This document shows positions 26,720 through 35,124 of a stretch of DNA of 64,000 bases, piece by piece. Made by a program: the position numbers and the translations under genes. Source of the stretch: Pseudoalteromonas ruthenica (GTDB lineage Bacteria > Pseudomonadota > Gammaproteobacteria > Enterobacterales > Alteromonadaceae); the NCBI RefSeq assembly GCF_008808095.1, contig NZ_CP023397.1, positions 496,001 through 560,000 on the forward strand. Direction: 5' to 3'. How positions within the stretch are numbered: the first letter of the stretch is position 1; each line of letters starts with the position of its first letter. Below the pieces are notes generated by a model. The model searched no databases. It worked only from the letters and a program-made list of their open reading frames with translations, and was not told the origin of the DNA.

Positions 26720-28084
26720 ATGACAACAAGCCAACCCCGTTCAATGGCCAGCACTTTGCTGACCTTTATTATCCCCTCTTTGATAGGGGTATTTTTGTTT
26801 ATGGTGCCTATTCCTTGGGAAGGGGAGATAAAAATCACTGTGGCAATATTGGCGGATATGCTGCGTGTGTGGTTAGCGCCAATAGCCAGTACCTTATTGC
26901 TAATAATTATCTGTGGAACCGGGTTGCTCTCTTTACTTATGAGTACCGTGCAACCTCGGTCGTTGTTTGATAACACATTAATCCGGCATCTGTTTGTTGT
27001 GACGCCCGTGTGGCTAGTGGTACGCCTTTTGGGTATGGTGTTTGTTGTGATGACCTATTTTGAATTAGGTCCAGTGGCGATTCATTCCGAGAACACCGGC
27101 GCATTTGTTATGAATGAGCTGCTGCCGCTATTGCTCACGGTGTTTATCTTGGCTGGTTTTTTGTTGCCATTGTTACTTAATTTTGGGTTATTAGAATTGG
27201 TGGGCACGCTGTTTACGAAAATTATGCAGCCGCTCTTTGGCGTGCCAGGGCGCAGCGCGGTAAACTGCGCGGCATCCTGGTTAGGGGATGGCAGTGTCGG
27301 TATTTTGATGACTGCGCGCCAATACGAGGACAAGCATTACACCCAGCGTGAGGCCGCTATTATTGGCACTACGTTCTCAGCAGTGTCGATTACCTTCTGT
27401 TTTGTGGTGATTGGGCAGGTACGATTAGAACACTTATTTGCGCCGTTTTACCTGACGGTATGTGTCGCTGGTGTGGTATGCGCGCTCATTCTCCCACGTA
27501 TTCCACCACTGAGCTTGAAAAAGAACACCTACGTGGACGGCAGTACTCAAAATCAAGATGATGAGTCGCACTCGGCGCAGAAAAACCTTTGGCGTCAGTC
27601 TTTGGATATGGCTTTGCACAAGGCGCGCCATGCCAAAGGGGTTAAGGGCACGGTACAAGAAGGTGTGCACAACGCATTAGACATGGTTTTTGCCGTGTTG
27701 CCTGTGGTGATGGCGGTGGGTACGTTTGCTTTGATCATTTCTGAATACACCCCAGTCTTTACGTGGCTAGGTAAGCCTTTTATTCCTTACCTTGAGTTAT
27801 TAGGGATCCCCGAGGCCGTCAAAGCATCGGAAACCATCGTTGTTGGCTTTGCTGATATGTTTATACCGTCGATTCTAGCGGCATCGAATATTGACAGTGA
27901 AGTGACGCGTTTTATCATAGCCGCAATGAGTGTCACGCAGCTGATTTACATGTCAGAGGTGGGGGCCTTACTATTGGGTAGTAAAATACCGGTAAATATA
28001 GTTGAGCTATTTATTATTTTTATATTGCGAACGCTGATCACCTTACCGGTGATCACGCTAATGGCAAACTGGCTAGTGGCTTAG
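26720..28084 (+). CDS. YjiH-family membrane protein with nucleoside-recognition (Gate) domain
   Basis: An integral membrane protein of 454 residues with about 10-11 helices. The segments FVMNELLPLLLTVFILAG, GRSAVNCAASWLGDGSVGIL and GFADMFIPSILA are characteristic of the YjiH/SpmA-like Gate-domain family. The domain is linked to nucleoside or ion movement, but the substrate of YjiH proteins is not established. It overlaps the stop of the convergent DUF2897 gene by 4 bp. Confidence 0.85.
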   Translation: MTTSQPRSMASTLLTFIIPSLIGVFLFMVPIPWEGEIKITVAILADMLRVWLAPIASTLLLIIICGTGLLSLLMSTVQPRSLFDNTLIRHLFVVTPVWLVVRLLGMVFVVMTYFELGPVAIHSENTGAFVMNELLPLLLTVFILAGFLLPLLLNFGLLELVGTLFTKIMQPLFGVPGRSAVNCAASWLGDGSVGILMTARQYEDKHYTQREAAIIGTTFSAVSITFCFVVIGQVRLEHLFAPFYLTVCVAGVVCALILPRIPPLSLKKNTYVDGSTQNQDDESHSAQKNLWRQSLDMALHKARHAKGVKGTVQEGVHNALDMVFAVLPVVMAVGTFALIISEYTPVFTWLGKPFIPYLELLGIPEAVKASETIVVGFADMFIPSILAASNIDSEVTRFIIAAMSVTQLIYMSEVGALLLGSKIPVNIVELFIIFILRTLITLPVITLMANWLVA

Positions 28085-28269
28085 TCTTTGTCGCAGTGCT
28101 CATCTTGGGCACTGCGCTGCTTTTCTTTCAGGCGCTGTCTGGCTTTCTCAACAGGGTCTTGATTTAGGCGTTTCATATCCAGTTTGGCGGAGTATTTGAG
28201 TAGCGCTATATTGCTCCCGACGAAGCCAAAAACGGCGACGATAATTAGAATAACTTGCCAAGTTTGCAT
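28081..28269 (-). CDS. DUF2897-family small membrane protein
   Basis: A 62-residue protein: one N-terminal transmembrane helix (WQVILIIVAVFGFVGSNIAL) followed by LLKYSAKLDMKRLN and a charged tail. This layout and the NIALLKYSAK motif match DUF2897, a small family of gammaproteobacteria with no known role. It is convergent with and overlaps yjiH by 4 bp. Confidence 0.8.
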   Translation of the reverse strand: MQTWQVILIIVAVFGFVGSNIALLKYSAKLDMKRLNQDPVEKARQRLKEKQRSAQDEHCDKD

Positions 28270-28332
28270 TGCACTGTTCGCTCATGTATTAAGTGAAGGG
28301 TAAGGCTGTGCCCTTTATAACTGACACCACCG

Positions 28333-29715
28333 TTGCCATGCAACATTAACAAACATTTAGTGGAGTTTTCCCAAGCAATGGAAAAGGTACTAATTTGGCC
28401 TGAACACTATCCGTTATTACTCAAGGGGCTTATTGAGCAAAACGGCGCATTTATTTTAGACGCCCTTGAGGCGTGGCCGGCGTGTAGTACTAAAATCGAA
28501 GACAATGTCAGCACCACGGTGTTACCGCCTATTTATTACTTGGTATGGTTAGCGCCAAGAGACCCATTTGACGAGTGTACTTTCCAGCATATCAGTGACT
28601 TTGATGAGCAGGCCCATCAATATATTAACGCCGCGCGAGAGTATTTTCTGAATAATGAATACACCAACGAGCAAATAAGCGAGTTTTTGCTTGAACGTTT
28701 GAGCCAATATGCCGATGTAAATGCCCAATTGGCGCTAGAGTCGCCGATGTCATTGGCGCAATTGTTATTTGAACAGCGCTATTTTTCGCTGTTGGAGCAG
28801 TTGCTGGCTCGCGGCGCGCTGCTCTCCAGTGCGGACATTATGCTGGTCTGGCAGGAAGTAGACTTTCGAGCTAAGTTCTCAGCGTTTTTACCACAGTGCG
28901 CAGCGGATAAAGACACCGTGCTCGATGCCGCCAAAGCCGAATTGGTGCAAGGTAAAGACTTCTTCACCTTATTGCAGCATTTATCGACCGACGATAATTT
29001 GCAGCATCTGCTCGAGCAAGCGCTATTGGCACACTTACAAAGTGAGCATGCTAAACAAAGCTTGGCTATGCGCTTTGTTGAGCAAGGTGCGAAAGGCAGC
29101 GAATATAACGAGCAAGGACAAAGCGCACTGATGCTGGCCGCTGAGAAAGGCTTTGTAGCGGTGCTTGAAGCCATCCTCGGCGATGCCTCGATGAATGCTA
29201 AAGATGAGCAGGGCAATACTGCTTTGCACTATGCTGTGGCAGCCGATAACAGCGCATGCTTGAAGTTGTTGTTGCGCGCCGGGGCTAACTTTCATGCTAA
29301 AAATAACGCTGGGCTCAGTTGTTATCGTTACGCCGTAGAGCGCAACCGCAAAGAGCTGGTGCGTTTAATGGAACGTGAATTTGGAATTAAAGAGCTCTCA
29401 CCACAGGGACAGTACATGCGTGTTGCCAAGGTGCATGTATTGCACGCTTTGGTGGTGATGTTGCTACCGCTGCAGTTGTTTTTCTTTTTTGATGAGAGCA
29501 TTGAGCATAAAAGCGAGCTCACCATCGCGTTGACGATGTTTTCCATGGTGGCGATATTTTTTGCTATTAGCTTAAAGCGCTGTGCGTTGTATCCACAGCT
29601 AAAACACCCCTTTGGTTTAGGGATTATTCGCATGGGTTCGGTATTATCCTTGGTGGCCCAATTAGGCCTGTTATCGGTCGTTGCCTTGGCGTTTTTAAGC
29701 CAGCTGGCGGGGTAG
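28333..29715 (+). CDS. Ankyrin-repeat membrane protein
   Basis: A protein of up to 460 residues. The first 245 residues are helical and Leu-rich without a recognised domain; residues 253-355 hold three ankyrin repeats (GQSALMLAAEKGFVAVLEAI, GNTALHYAVAADNSACLKLL, GLSCYRYAVERNRKELVRLM); the C-terminus has three hydrophobic helices (375-455). The ankyrin face should be cytosolic and bind an unknown partner. The TTG start at 28333 is doubtful; GTG at 28360 or ATG at 28378 are alternatives. I do not recognise a named homologue. Confidence 0.78.
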   Translation: MPCNINKHLVEFSQAMEKVLIWPEHYPLLLKGLIEQNGAFILDALEAWPACSTKIEDNVSTTVLPPIYYLVWLAPRDPFDECTFQHISDFDEQAHQYINAAREYFLNNEYTNEQISEFLLERLSQYADVNAQLALESPMSLAQLLFEQRYFSLLEQLLARGALLSSADIMLVWQEVDFRAKFSAFLPQCAADKDTVLDAAKAELVQGKDFFTLLQHLSTDDNLQHLLEQALLAHLQSEHAKQSLAMRFVEQGAKGSEYNEQGQSALMLAAEKGFVAVLEAILGDASMNAKDEQGNTALHYAVAADNSACLKLLLRAGANFHAKNNAGLSCYRYAVERNRKELVRLMEREFGIKELSPQGQYMRVAKVHVLHALVVMLLPLQLFFFFDESIEHKSELTIALTMFSMVAIFFAISLKRCALYPQLKHPFGLGIIRMGSVLSLVAQLGLLSVVALAFLSQLAG

Positions 29716-29738
29716 AGGCACTTTTAGGTCGTTATTAT

Positions 29739-29775
29739 GCAAACATGCCGAAGCGCAGTGCTCTGGCATGTTTGC
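29739..29775. terminator. Convergent hairpin between ankyrin gene and DUF2069 gene
   Basis: Perfect 11-bp inverted repeat GCAAACATGCC / GGCATGTTTGC with a 15-nt loop that itself can pair (AGC/GCT). It lacks a strong T tail on both strands, but its position between convergent genes suggests transcript-end function. Confidence 0.6.
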
Positions 29776-29782
29776 GAGCTTA

Positions 29783-30238
29783 CTAACTATCTTTGTGGTG
29801 ATTTTGGCGATGATATTCTTGTGCGGCCTTCTCCTGGGCTAGGTCATCTTTAAGCTTACCTACTTTTAGTCCCAATTCTTGACCGCGATGTCGGGCATAG
29901 TAAGTACAACCTACAAACATCATGCTTGAGAGTATTAACTCAAGAATGACCCAAAGGCGCTCGTCGGGGCTGACCCACAACAAGGTAAAACCATGAATAA
30001 AATAAATCATGACCACAAAGTTGGCCCAAGCATAGGTGTAAGGTTTGTCTTGAATAATGCCTTTCAATGGCAGTAACAATGGCAGAATATACAAACCAAA
30101 CGTAAATGCCAGTGAATAGTCAGTGCGTGGTACCAAGACAAACATCCACAGCGGCATTAGAATTAGCAGGCCAATGTAGCCGGTCAACGCCAAAAGTTGG
30201 TAGCGTTTAGTGATCGGTTTTTTTGCAATATCAGTCAT
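29783..30238 (-). CDS. DUF2069-family membrane protein
   Basis: A 151-residue inner-membrane protein with four hydrophobic helices (LLALTGYIGLLILMPLWMFV, LAFTFGLYILPLLLPLKGII, FVVMIYFIHGFTLLWVSP, VILELILSSMMFVGCTYYAR). The pattern and the YAWANFVVMIYFIHG segment identify DUF2069. It overlaps the wrbA-like stop by 8 bp, and this coupling arsC-wrbA-DUF2069 is common in gammaproteobacteria. Function unknown. Confidence 0.85.
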   Translation of the reverse strand: MTDIAKKPITKRYQLLALTGYIGLLILMPLWMFVLVPRTDYSLAFTFGLYILPLLLPLKGIIQDKPYTYAWANFVVMIYFIHGFTLLWVSPDERLWVILELILSSMMFVGCTYYARHRGQELGLKVGKLKDDLAQEKAAQEYHRQNHHKDS

Positions 30239-30782
30239 TAAGCTTTCTCGTTAACGTTGCTAAGCGCTTGCCCAGAGCTTGGCATATCTGTTTTTCATCG
30301 TTGCTCAATTGAGCGTTATTGTGCGCCCCAGGTACATGGCTTGCGCCGTAAGGCGCGCCCCCTGAGGTGGTGCTACTCAATGCCGGGACGTCATAAGGCA
30401 CCCCCACCAATAACATGCCATGGTGCAGTAGCGGCGTGGCCAGGTTAAGCAAGGTCGCCTCATTACCTCCGTGCATGCTACTTGAAGAAGTAAACACACA
30501 GGCTGGCTTATCAATGAGTTCGCCTTTAAGCCACATCTCGCTGGTTTGCTCCCACATCGCTTTTGCTTGCGAGGCCATCATGCCAAAGCGAGTCGGAGTG
30601 CCAAAAGCCAAGGCAGAACATTGGCTGAGCTCGACTAAGTCTACTTGAGGGTGCGAACCATCCTCACTGACGCAGCGTATCAGTGTATCAACGCCTTGTG
30701 CTTCAATGCTGTCGGCAAGTTCCTCGGCCAATGCGCGAACACTGCCACCGCGAGAATGGTACAGCACTAAAATAGGTGCCAT
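30231..30782 (-). CDS. wrbA: WrbA-like NAD(P)H:quinone oxidoreductase
   Basis: A flavodoxin-fold protein of 183 residues. The FMN phosphate loop is YHSRGGSVRALAEE and the isoalloxazine contacts are in GTPTRFGMMASQ and SSSMHGGNEATLL; a GAPYGASHV segment is typical of WrbA. It should reduce quinones by two electrons, avoiding semiquinone radicals. It is slightly shorter than E. coli WrbA (198). It starts directly after the arsC stop. Confidence 0.88.
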   Translation of the reverse strand: MAPILVLYHSRGGSVRALAEELADSIEAQGVDTLIRCVSEDGSHPQVDLVELSQCSALAFGTPTRFGMMASQAKAMWEQTSEMWLKGELIDKPACVFTSSSSMHGGNEATLLNLATPLLHHGMLLVGVPYDVPALSSTTSGGAPYGASHVPGAHNNAQLSNDEKQICQALGKRLATLTRKLND

Positions 30783-31130
30783 TTACAGCAGCTCCAAGAC
30801 ATTTTCAGGAGGACGTCCAAGAACGGCTTTATTGCCATTTACAACAATAGGACGTTCGATAAGCTTTGGATTGTGATGCATGGCATTTAACAGCGCCTGT
30901 TCGTCATGCTGGTTTTTTAAATCAAGCTCTTTGTACGTGTCTTCTTTGGTACGCATTAATTCGCGGGCAGAGCTAAAGCCTAATTGTTGTACCAGTGTGT
31001 TTAGTTGCTCTACGCTGGGGGTATCGTCTAAATACTTGATAACTTCTGGCTCTAGGCCTTTTTCCTCGATTAGGGCCAAAGTTTGGCGTGATTTAGAACA
31101 ACGTGGATTGTGATAAATAACGATAGACAT
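30783..31130 (-). CDS. arsC: ArsC-family arsenate reductase (glutaredoxin-dependent type)
   Basis: A thioredoxin-fold protein of 115 residues. The catalytic Cys is in NPRCSKSRQTL, and the Arg-rich substrate region has LMRTKEDTYKEL and IERPIVV, as in ArsC. A longer frame upstream exists, but the ATG at 31130 has AAGAGGAAG just before it and gives the family start MSIVIYHNPRCSKS. It heads the arsC-wrbA-DUF2069 operon. Arsenate itself may not be the physiological substrate, as no ars operon is present. Confidence 0.9.
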   Translation of the reverse strand: MSIVIYHNPRCSKSRQTLALIEEKGLEPEVIKYLDDTPSVEQLNTLVQQLGFSSARELMRTKEDTYKELDLKNQHDEQALLNAMHHNPKLIERPIVVNGNKAVLGRPPENVLELL

Positions 31131-31308
31131 AGCTTCCTCTTGCGGATGTTTTGCCCTTGATTGCTGTGAGCTGGCCACAACCATATTGGCCTTGGCAGTG
31201 CAGGCGGGGCCGATAAATTTATACCTATAGTGTAAAAGATACGTGCGCCCGTTGATAGAGGCGCACACCTTGTTGCTTCAATTTGCGCCACCGAGGTGGG
31301 CATATGCG

Positions 31309-32754
31309 TTATAAACGAGCGAGCTCTTTTTGCATTTGCCGGTATTGCGCTAACAATGCTTTCAGTCGTTTATGTTTAATCGCTTCATTCGGTTCAATAT
31401 GATTAAGGGCTTTTTGAACTTCATCAGCGGCTTTCATATACGCCCCCACCTGAGCCATTAAATCCGCATTAGCCTCATGGTAGGCTGCTTTGTCGTCTTG
31501 GCGTCGGTAGGTAGTGGTAAGCAGCTGCTTAGCCAAAAAGTGGTCTGGCTTTTCTAGGGTAAAACTACGCAACAGTTCAGTGGCCAGCGCATAGTCCTCG
31601 GCTTCAATTGCAGCGTGGGCGTAGTTTAAGGTTATAACTTGGTTGTTTGGCCGCAATTGATGAAATGGGCGCAAATGCTCAAGGGCTTTGTCGGGCTCGC
31701 CCTTGCCAACATAGTAATCGGTTAGTGTATCCAAATAAAAAAGATTACTCGGGGCGCGTTCCAACAAGGGTGCGAGGTATTGCCATGCTTGGTCGAACTT
31801 TTTCTGGTCGATTAAGGTCAGCGCCAGTCCGTAGTGCAATGCTGACTTGTCGCCATAGGCGTTTTCCCGCAGTAGTTTATTAAACTGCTCTTGCGCTTGT
31901 TGTGAGTCATAACCATAGCGGGCCAGAATGCGGCTTTTCGCAAGGTAGAACTCTAAGCTTTGGCCATATTGACGCTTTTCATATTGCTGTGCACGCAAGC
32001 GGACATCACTGATCCGGCTTTGTGGTAATGGGTGGGTAAGAATAAATACCGGCGGCTTTTGGCGGTAACGAATTTGCGCGGCCAGTTTTGTTAAAAACTC
32101 GCCAGAAGCATGAGGGTCAAAGCCAGCTTCGTATAAGGTACGCATGCCGATTCGATCGGCCTCTTGCTCAGCCCCCCGGCTATGACTTAGTTGGCTCAGT
32201 GCGCTTTGTGTCTGGGTTCCGGAAATAATGGCCATGCCGGCATCGGGGGCAACAACGGTCGCTAGTATACCGGCAATCAGCCCGGCAATAGTAACCCCAG
32301 AGTTATCTTTTTGCTGCTGCAAACGCCTTGCTAGGTGGCGCTGAGTCACGTGCGCAATTTCATGCCCGAGTACAGACGCCAATTGACTCTCGTTATCTGC
32401 TTGAGCGATTAGCCCGGTATGAACGCCAACGTGCCCGCCATAGAAAGCAAATGCGTTAATATCTTTGTTATTTATCCAGAAAAAAGAAAATGGAAAACGC
32501 ACATCGTCGGCGTGGGAGACAAGCTTATTGCCAAGCGTAGTGAGGTACTCATCAAGCACGGGGTCGTCGATGACCGGCGATGAACCGCGAATTTGCATCA
32601 TCATCACATCGCCAATAGCCCGCTCTTTTTCAATGGGCAGCACCTGCAAAGCCGAGGTGCCTAAATCTGGCAACTCAAAGGTATTTTGTGCCTTTACTGG
32701 CATAAACGTTGTGCTCACTAAGGCACAGGACAACAAGATACGTTTAAAAGGCAT
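31309..32754 (-). CDS. bepA: Periplasmic M48 metalloprotease/chaperone BepA
   Basis: A protein of about 481 residues with a signal peptide (KRILLSCALVSTTFMPVKAQ), an M48 zinc protease domain (HEIAHVTQRH with third ligand Glu in SRGAEQEADRIG), and a C-terminal TPR array (roughly residues 300-460). BepA helps LptD assembly and degrades stalled outer-membrane proteins, in line with bamC elsewhere in the window. ATG at 32754 follows AAGGAATA; the first in-frame start at 32778 overlaps the preceding gene. Confidence 0.92.
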   Translation of the reverse strand: MPFKRILLSCALVSTTFMPVKAQNTFELPDLGTSALQVLPIEKERAIGDVMMMQIRGSSPVIDDPVLDEYLTTLGNKLVSHADDVRFPFSFFWINNKDINAFAFYGGHVGVHTGLIAQADNESQLASVLGHEIAHVTQRHLARRLQQQKDNSGVTIAGLIAGILATVVAPDAGMAIISGTQTQSALSQLSHSRGAEQEADRIGMRTLYEAGFDPHASGEFLTKLAAQIRYRQKPPVFILTHPLPQSRISDVRLRAQQYEKRQYGQSLEFYLAKSRILARYGYDSQQAQEQFNKLLRENAYGDKSALHYGLALTLIDQKKFDQAWQYLAPLLERAPSNLFYLDTLTDYYVGKGEPDKALEHLRPFHQLRPNNQVITLNYAHAAIEAEDYALATELLRSFTLEKPDHFLAKQLLTTTYRRQDDKAAYHEANADLMAQVGAYMKAADEVQKALNHIEPNEAIKHKRLKALLAQYRQMQKELARL

Positions 32755-32755
32755 A

Positions 32756-33424
32756 TTATTCCTTGTGGTTATAATCATCTGGCTCCATCAACCTAGCCAG
32801 CGCAAATTCACTGCCGCCAGTGTTGTGGTGCTTTTCGCACGCCTTATAGAATTCTTTTATTGAGACTCCGTTGTAGGCTTGAACGTTCAATTCGCGACGT
32901 AATAATTCGACCGTGTCATGCACGACTTTATGAGCGTGAATAATCAGAGCTTTATCGGCATCATCTCCACTGTCAAAGAAAAACGCGATGAATTTGTGCA
33001 ACTGACCGATACGGATCACATGCTCCATGGTCGCCGGATCCCATACATCGAATTCCATTTTGGCATTATCACGCACGTAATGACGAATTTTTTCGTCGCC
33101 AGCATAAGCATAAGCACTGAGCTCAAAGCCTCGCTCGGTAAAGCTTTGATGTAAACCGATACGCGGCTTGTTATCGCAGTGGATAATGCCATTATGATCT
33201 TCCTGCCCACCGAGTGTCTTCAGGTTCCAATTTCGTTTATCGAGTAAGCGCTTGATAGCTGTATCAAACCCGTGCTCTAGCAGGTTTTCAGACTCACTGA
33301 GGCTTTGTGACACCATATGGTAAAAAGGCGGTAGTTCACCCCAGTTAAGCTGTTTTTTATACCAATTGATTTCCTTTAAGGTCGGATTGGCAGGCAGCCT
33401 AGCTTTGTTATGCGACGTCGCCAT
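32756..33424 (-). CDS. Hypothetical protein of 222 residues
   Basis: I do not recognise this protein. It has no signal peptide or membrane helix and is rich in His and charged residues. Visible features are a Pro/Trp-rich start (NPTLKEINWYKKQLNWGELP), a central EFDVWDPATMEHVIRIGQLH segment, and a helical FFFDSGDDADKALIIHAHKV stretch with several His/Asp that could bind metal. It ends one base before the bepA ATG, so it may be the first gene of a bepA transcript. Codon use and length support a real gene. Confidence 0.75.
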   Translation of the reverse strand: MATSHNKARLPANPTLKEINWYKKQLNWGELPPFYHMVSQSLSESENLLEHGFDTAIKRLLDKRNWNLKTLGGQEDHNGIIHCDNKPRIGLHQSFTERGFELSAYAYAGDEKIRHYVRDNAKMEFDVWDPATMEHVIRIGQLHKFIAFFFDSGDDADKALIIHAHKVVHDTVELLRRELNVQAYNGVSIKEFYKACEKHHNTGGSEFALARLMEPDDYNHKE

Positions 33425-33611
33425 GACACGCTTCCTTCATTTTCGCCTTATAGTATTAAGCATAAACGAATGTCGTAAACCTTTTAAGCTTTTTTACGGT
33501 ATGATTAAGGAATCGGTATCATCTACTAACTATTTCTTTTTACGCTTAATCTCAGCGACATATTGGCATCGATAACAAGTGTTAAGCGCCAAGCAAGGTA
33601 ATGTGAATATA

Positions 33612-33830
33612 ATGGTGGAAGTTGATTTACGGTCGTTACGGTGTCCGCAGCAGTTTGTGCAATTTAAACTCGCGCTAAAGCGTGCTCAGGGTGACCATCG
33701 TCGTTTATTATTATTGTTGAATACCAACACTCAAGAATTTACCGATATTGAACGGTACTTAAAAAAACAAGGGCTGAGCTATGCGTTGCAGCGTCAACCA
33801 TCGTTTTACCGCCTCATAGTGGAGATTTAA
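33612..33830 (+). CDS. TusA-family sulfurtransferase-like protein
   Basis: A small cytosolic protein of 72 residues in the SirA/TusA fold. The motif VDLRSLRCPQQFVQFKLAL contains the active Cys of the family consensus (D-x-R-x-L-x-CP), although the usual Pro after the CP pair is replaced by Gln. It could carry a persulfide sulfur. An in-frame GTG at 33579 would add 11 residues. It is separated by 4 bp from the PerM-like gene, as in many gammaproteobacteria. Confidence 0.85.
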   Translation: MVEVDLRSLRCPQQFVQFKLALKRAQGDHRRLLLLLNTNTQEFTDIERYLKKQGLSYALQRQPSFYRLIVEI

Positions 33831-33834
33831 ATTC

Positions 33835-34938
33835 GTGTTCGAATACGTGCGTTCGTGGTATCAAAGAAAGTTTTCTGACCCTCACTCTGTCACCTTATTG
33901 CTGTTGCTCGTTGCAGCGTTTGCCATTCTCTACTTCTTCGGTAACTTGTTGATGCCTGCGTTGGTCGCAGTGGTGGTGGCGTACCTTTTAGACTGGCCAG
34001 TGGCCCGCTTACAGCGCTTGGGTTTATCACGACTCTTGGCCACCGTGGTGGTGATGGCCTTATTTTGCTCGTTAGTTATTGGCAGCTTATTTGGGATTGG
34101 GCCCGTGTTGTGGCAACAAACCAGTAATCTAGTACAAGAGGCGCCAACCATGCTTGAGCAAGGAAAACATTATTTGTTGCACTTGCCCATAGACTACCCA
34201 ACTCTCATTTCGCCCGAACAGGTCCGTTCGGTGGTCAGCAGTGTTGAGTCTAAAGCGGTGGAGCTTGGGCAAACCTTGGTGTCATTTTCTTTAACCTCAC
34301 TTAAAGATGTGGCCGCATGGCTTATTTATCTGATATTAGTGCCACTACTGATATTTTTCATGCTCAAGGATAAGGCGCAACTGGTCCAAAGCATGAGTTC
34401 GCTGCTGCCCAAACAACGCCGTCTAATCCATCAGGTGTGGATAGAAATGAACCAGCAAATTATGAACTATATCCGAGGTAAAGTGTTTGAGATTGTGATT
34501 GTTGGTGGTGTGTCGTTTGTGGTGTTTACCATTTTCGACCTGCGGTACGCGGCGCTGCTGGGTGTGTTAGTGGGCTTTTCAGTTCTTATTCCCTTTATTG
34601 GTGCGGCGTTGGTGACGATTCCTGTGGCTGCCGTTGCGTTGTTTCAGTTTGGACTCGGTAGCGAGTTTTGGTCAGTGCTCGTGGCCTACGGCATTATTCA
34701 AGCACTTGATGGTAACGTGTTGGTGCCCTTACTCTTTTCAGAAGCAGTGGACTTGAATCCGGTCTTTATTATCGTCGCGGTGCTGTTTTTTGGTGGCCTG
34801 TGGGGTTTTTGGGGGGTCTTTTTCGCAATCCCACTGGCGTCACTGGTGCGTGCGCTTATTAATGCGTGGTCTAGCAGTGCTGATGAACCCCATCAAAGCA
34901 TGCCCAAAGCGTTAGTCGAGGAAATGAACAACGATTAA
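33835..34938 (+). CDS. perM: PerM / AI-2E-family transporter
   Basis: An inner-membrane protein of 367 residues with about 8 helices. Family blocks are the N-terminal FFGNLLMPALVAVVVAYLLD, the central ISPEQ soluble segment, and the C-terminal LVAYGIIQALDGNVLVPLLF with VFFAIPLASLVRAL. GTG start behind GGAG. The family includes the autoinducer-2 exporter TqsA, but PerM-type members have unproven substrates. Follows the TusA-like gene in one unit and ends at a terminator. Confidence 0.88.
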   Translation: MFEYVRSWYQRKFSDPHSVTLLLLLVAAFAILYFFGNLLMPALVAVVVAYLLDWPVARLQRLGLSRLLATVVVMALFCSLVIGSLFGIGPVLWQQTSNLVQEAPTMLEQGKHYLLHLPIDYPTLISPEQVRSVVSSVESKAVELGQTLVSFSLTSLKDVAAWLIYLILVPLLIFFMLKDKAQLVQSMSSLLPKQRRLIHQVWIEMNQQIMNYIRGKVFEIVIVGGVSFVVFTIFDLRYAALLGVLVGFSVLIPFIGAALVTIPVAAVALFQFGLGSEFWSVLVAYGIIQALDGNVLVPLLFSEAVDLNPVFIIVAVLFFGGLWGFWGVFFAIPLASLVRALINAWSSSADEPHQSMPKALVEEMNND

Positions 34939-34949
34939 AAATATCGATA

Positions 34950-34980
34950 GATTGCTGCTTCTATGCAGCAATCTCCTTTT
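34950..34980 (+). terminator. Intrinsic terminator of the TusA-like/perM unit
   Basis: Stem GATTGCTGC / GCAGCAATC with TTCTAT loop, followed by TCCTTTT. Confidence 0.82.
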
Positions 34981-35124
34981 ACTCTTTACAAGCCCCCCTG
35001 TTGCCGCACGAGTTATACGATAAACTCATAAAACCTCGGTTTATTCGAACAAATTAGTCTTACTGCGTTGAGTGCTTATGTGTACAATGGTTATAAGTTA
35101 TAGCTAATAGTAATATAGTGTCTT

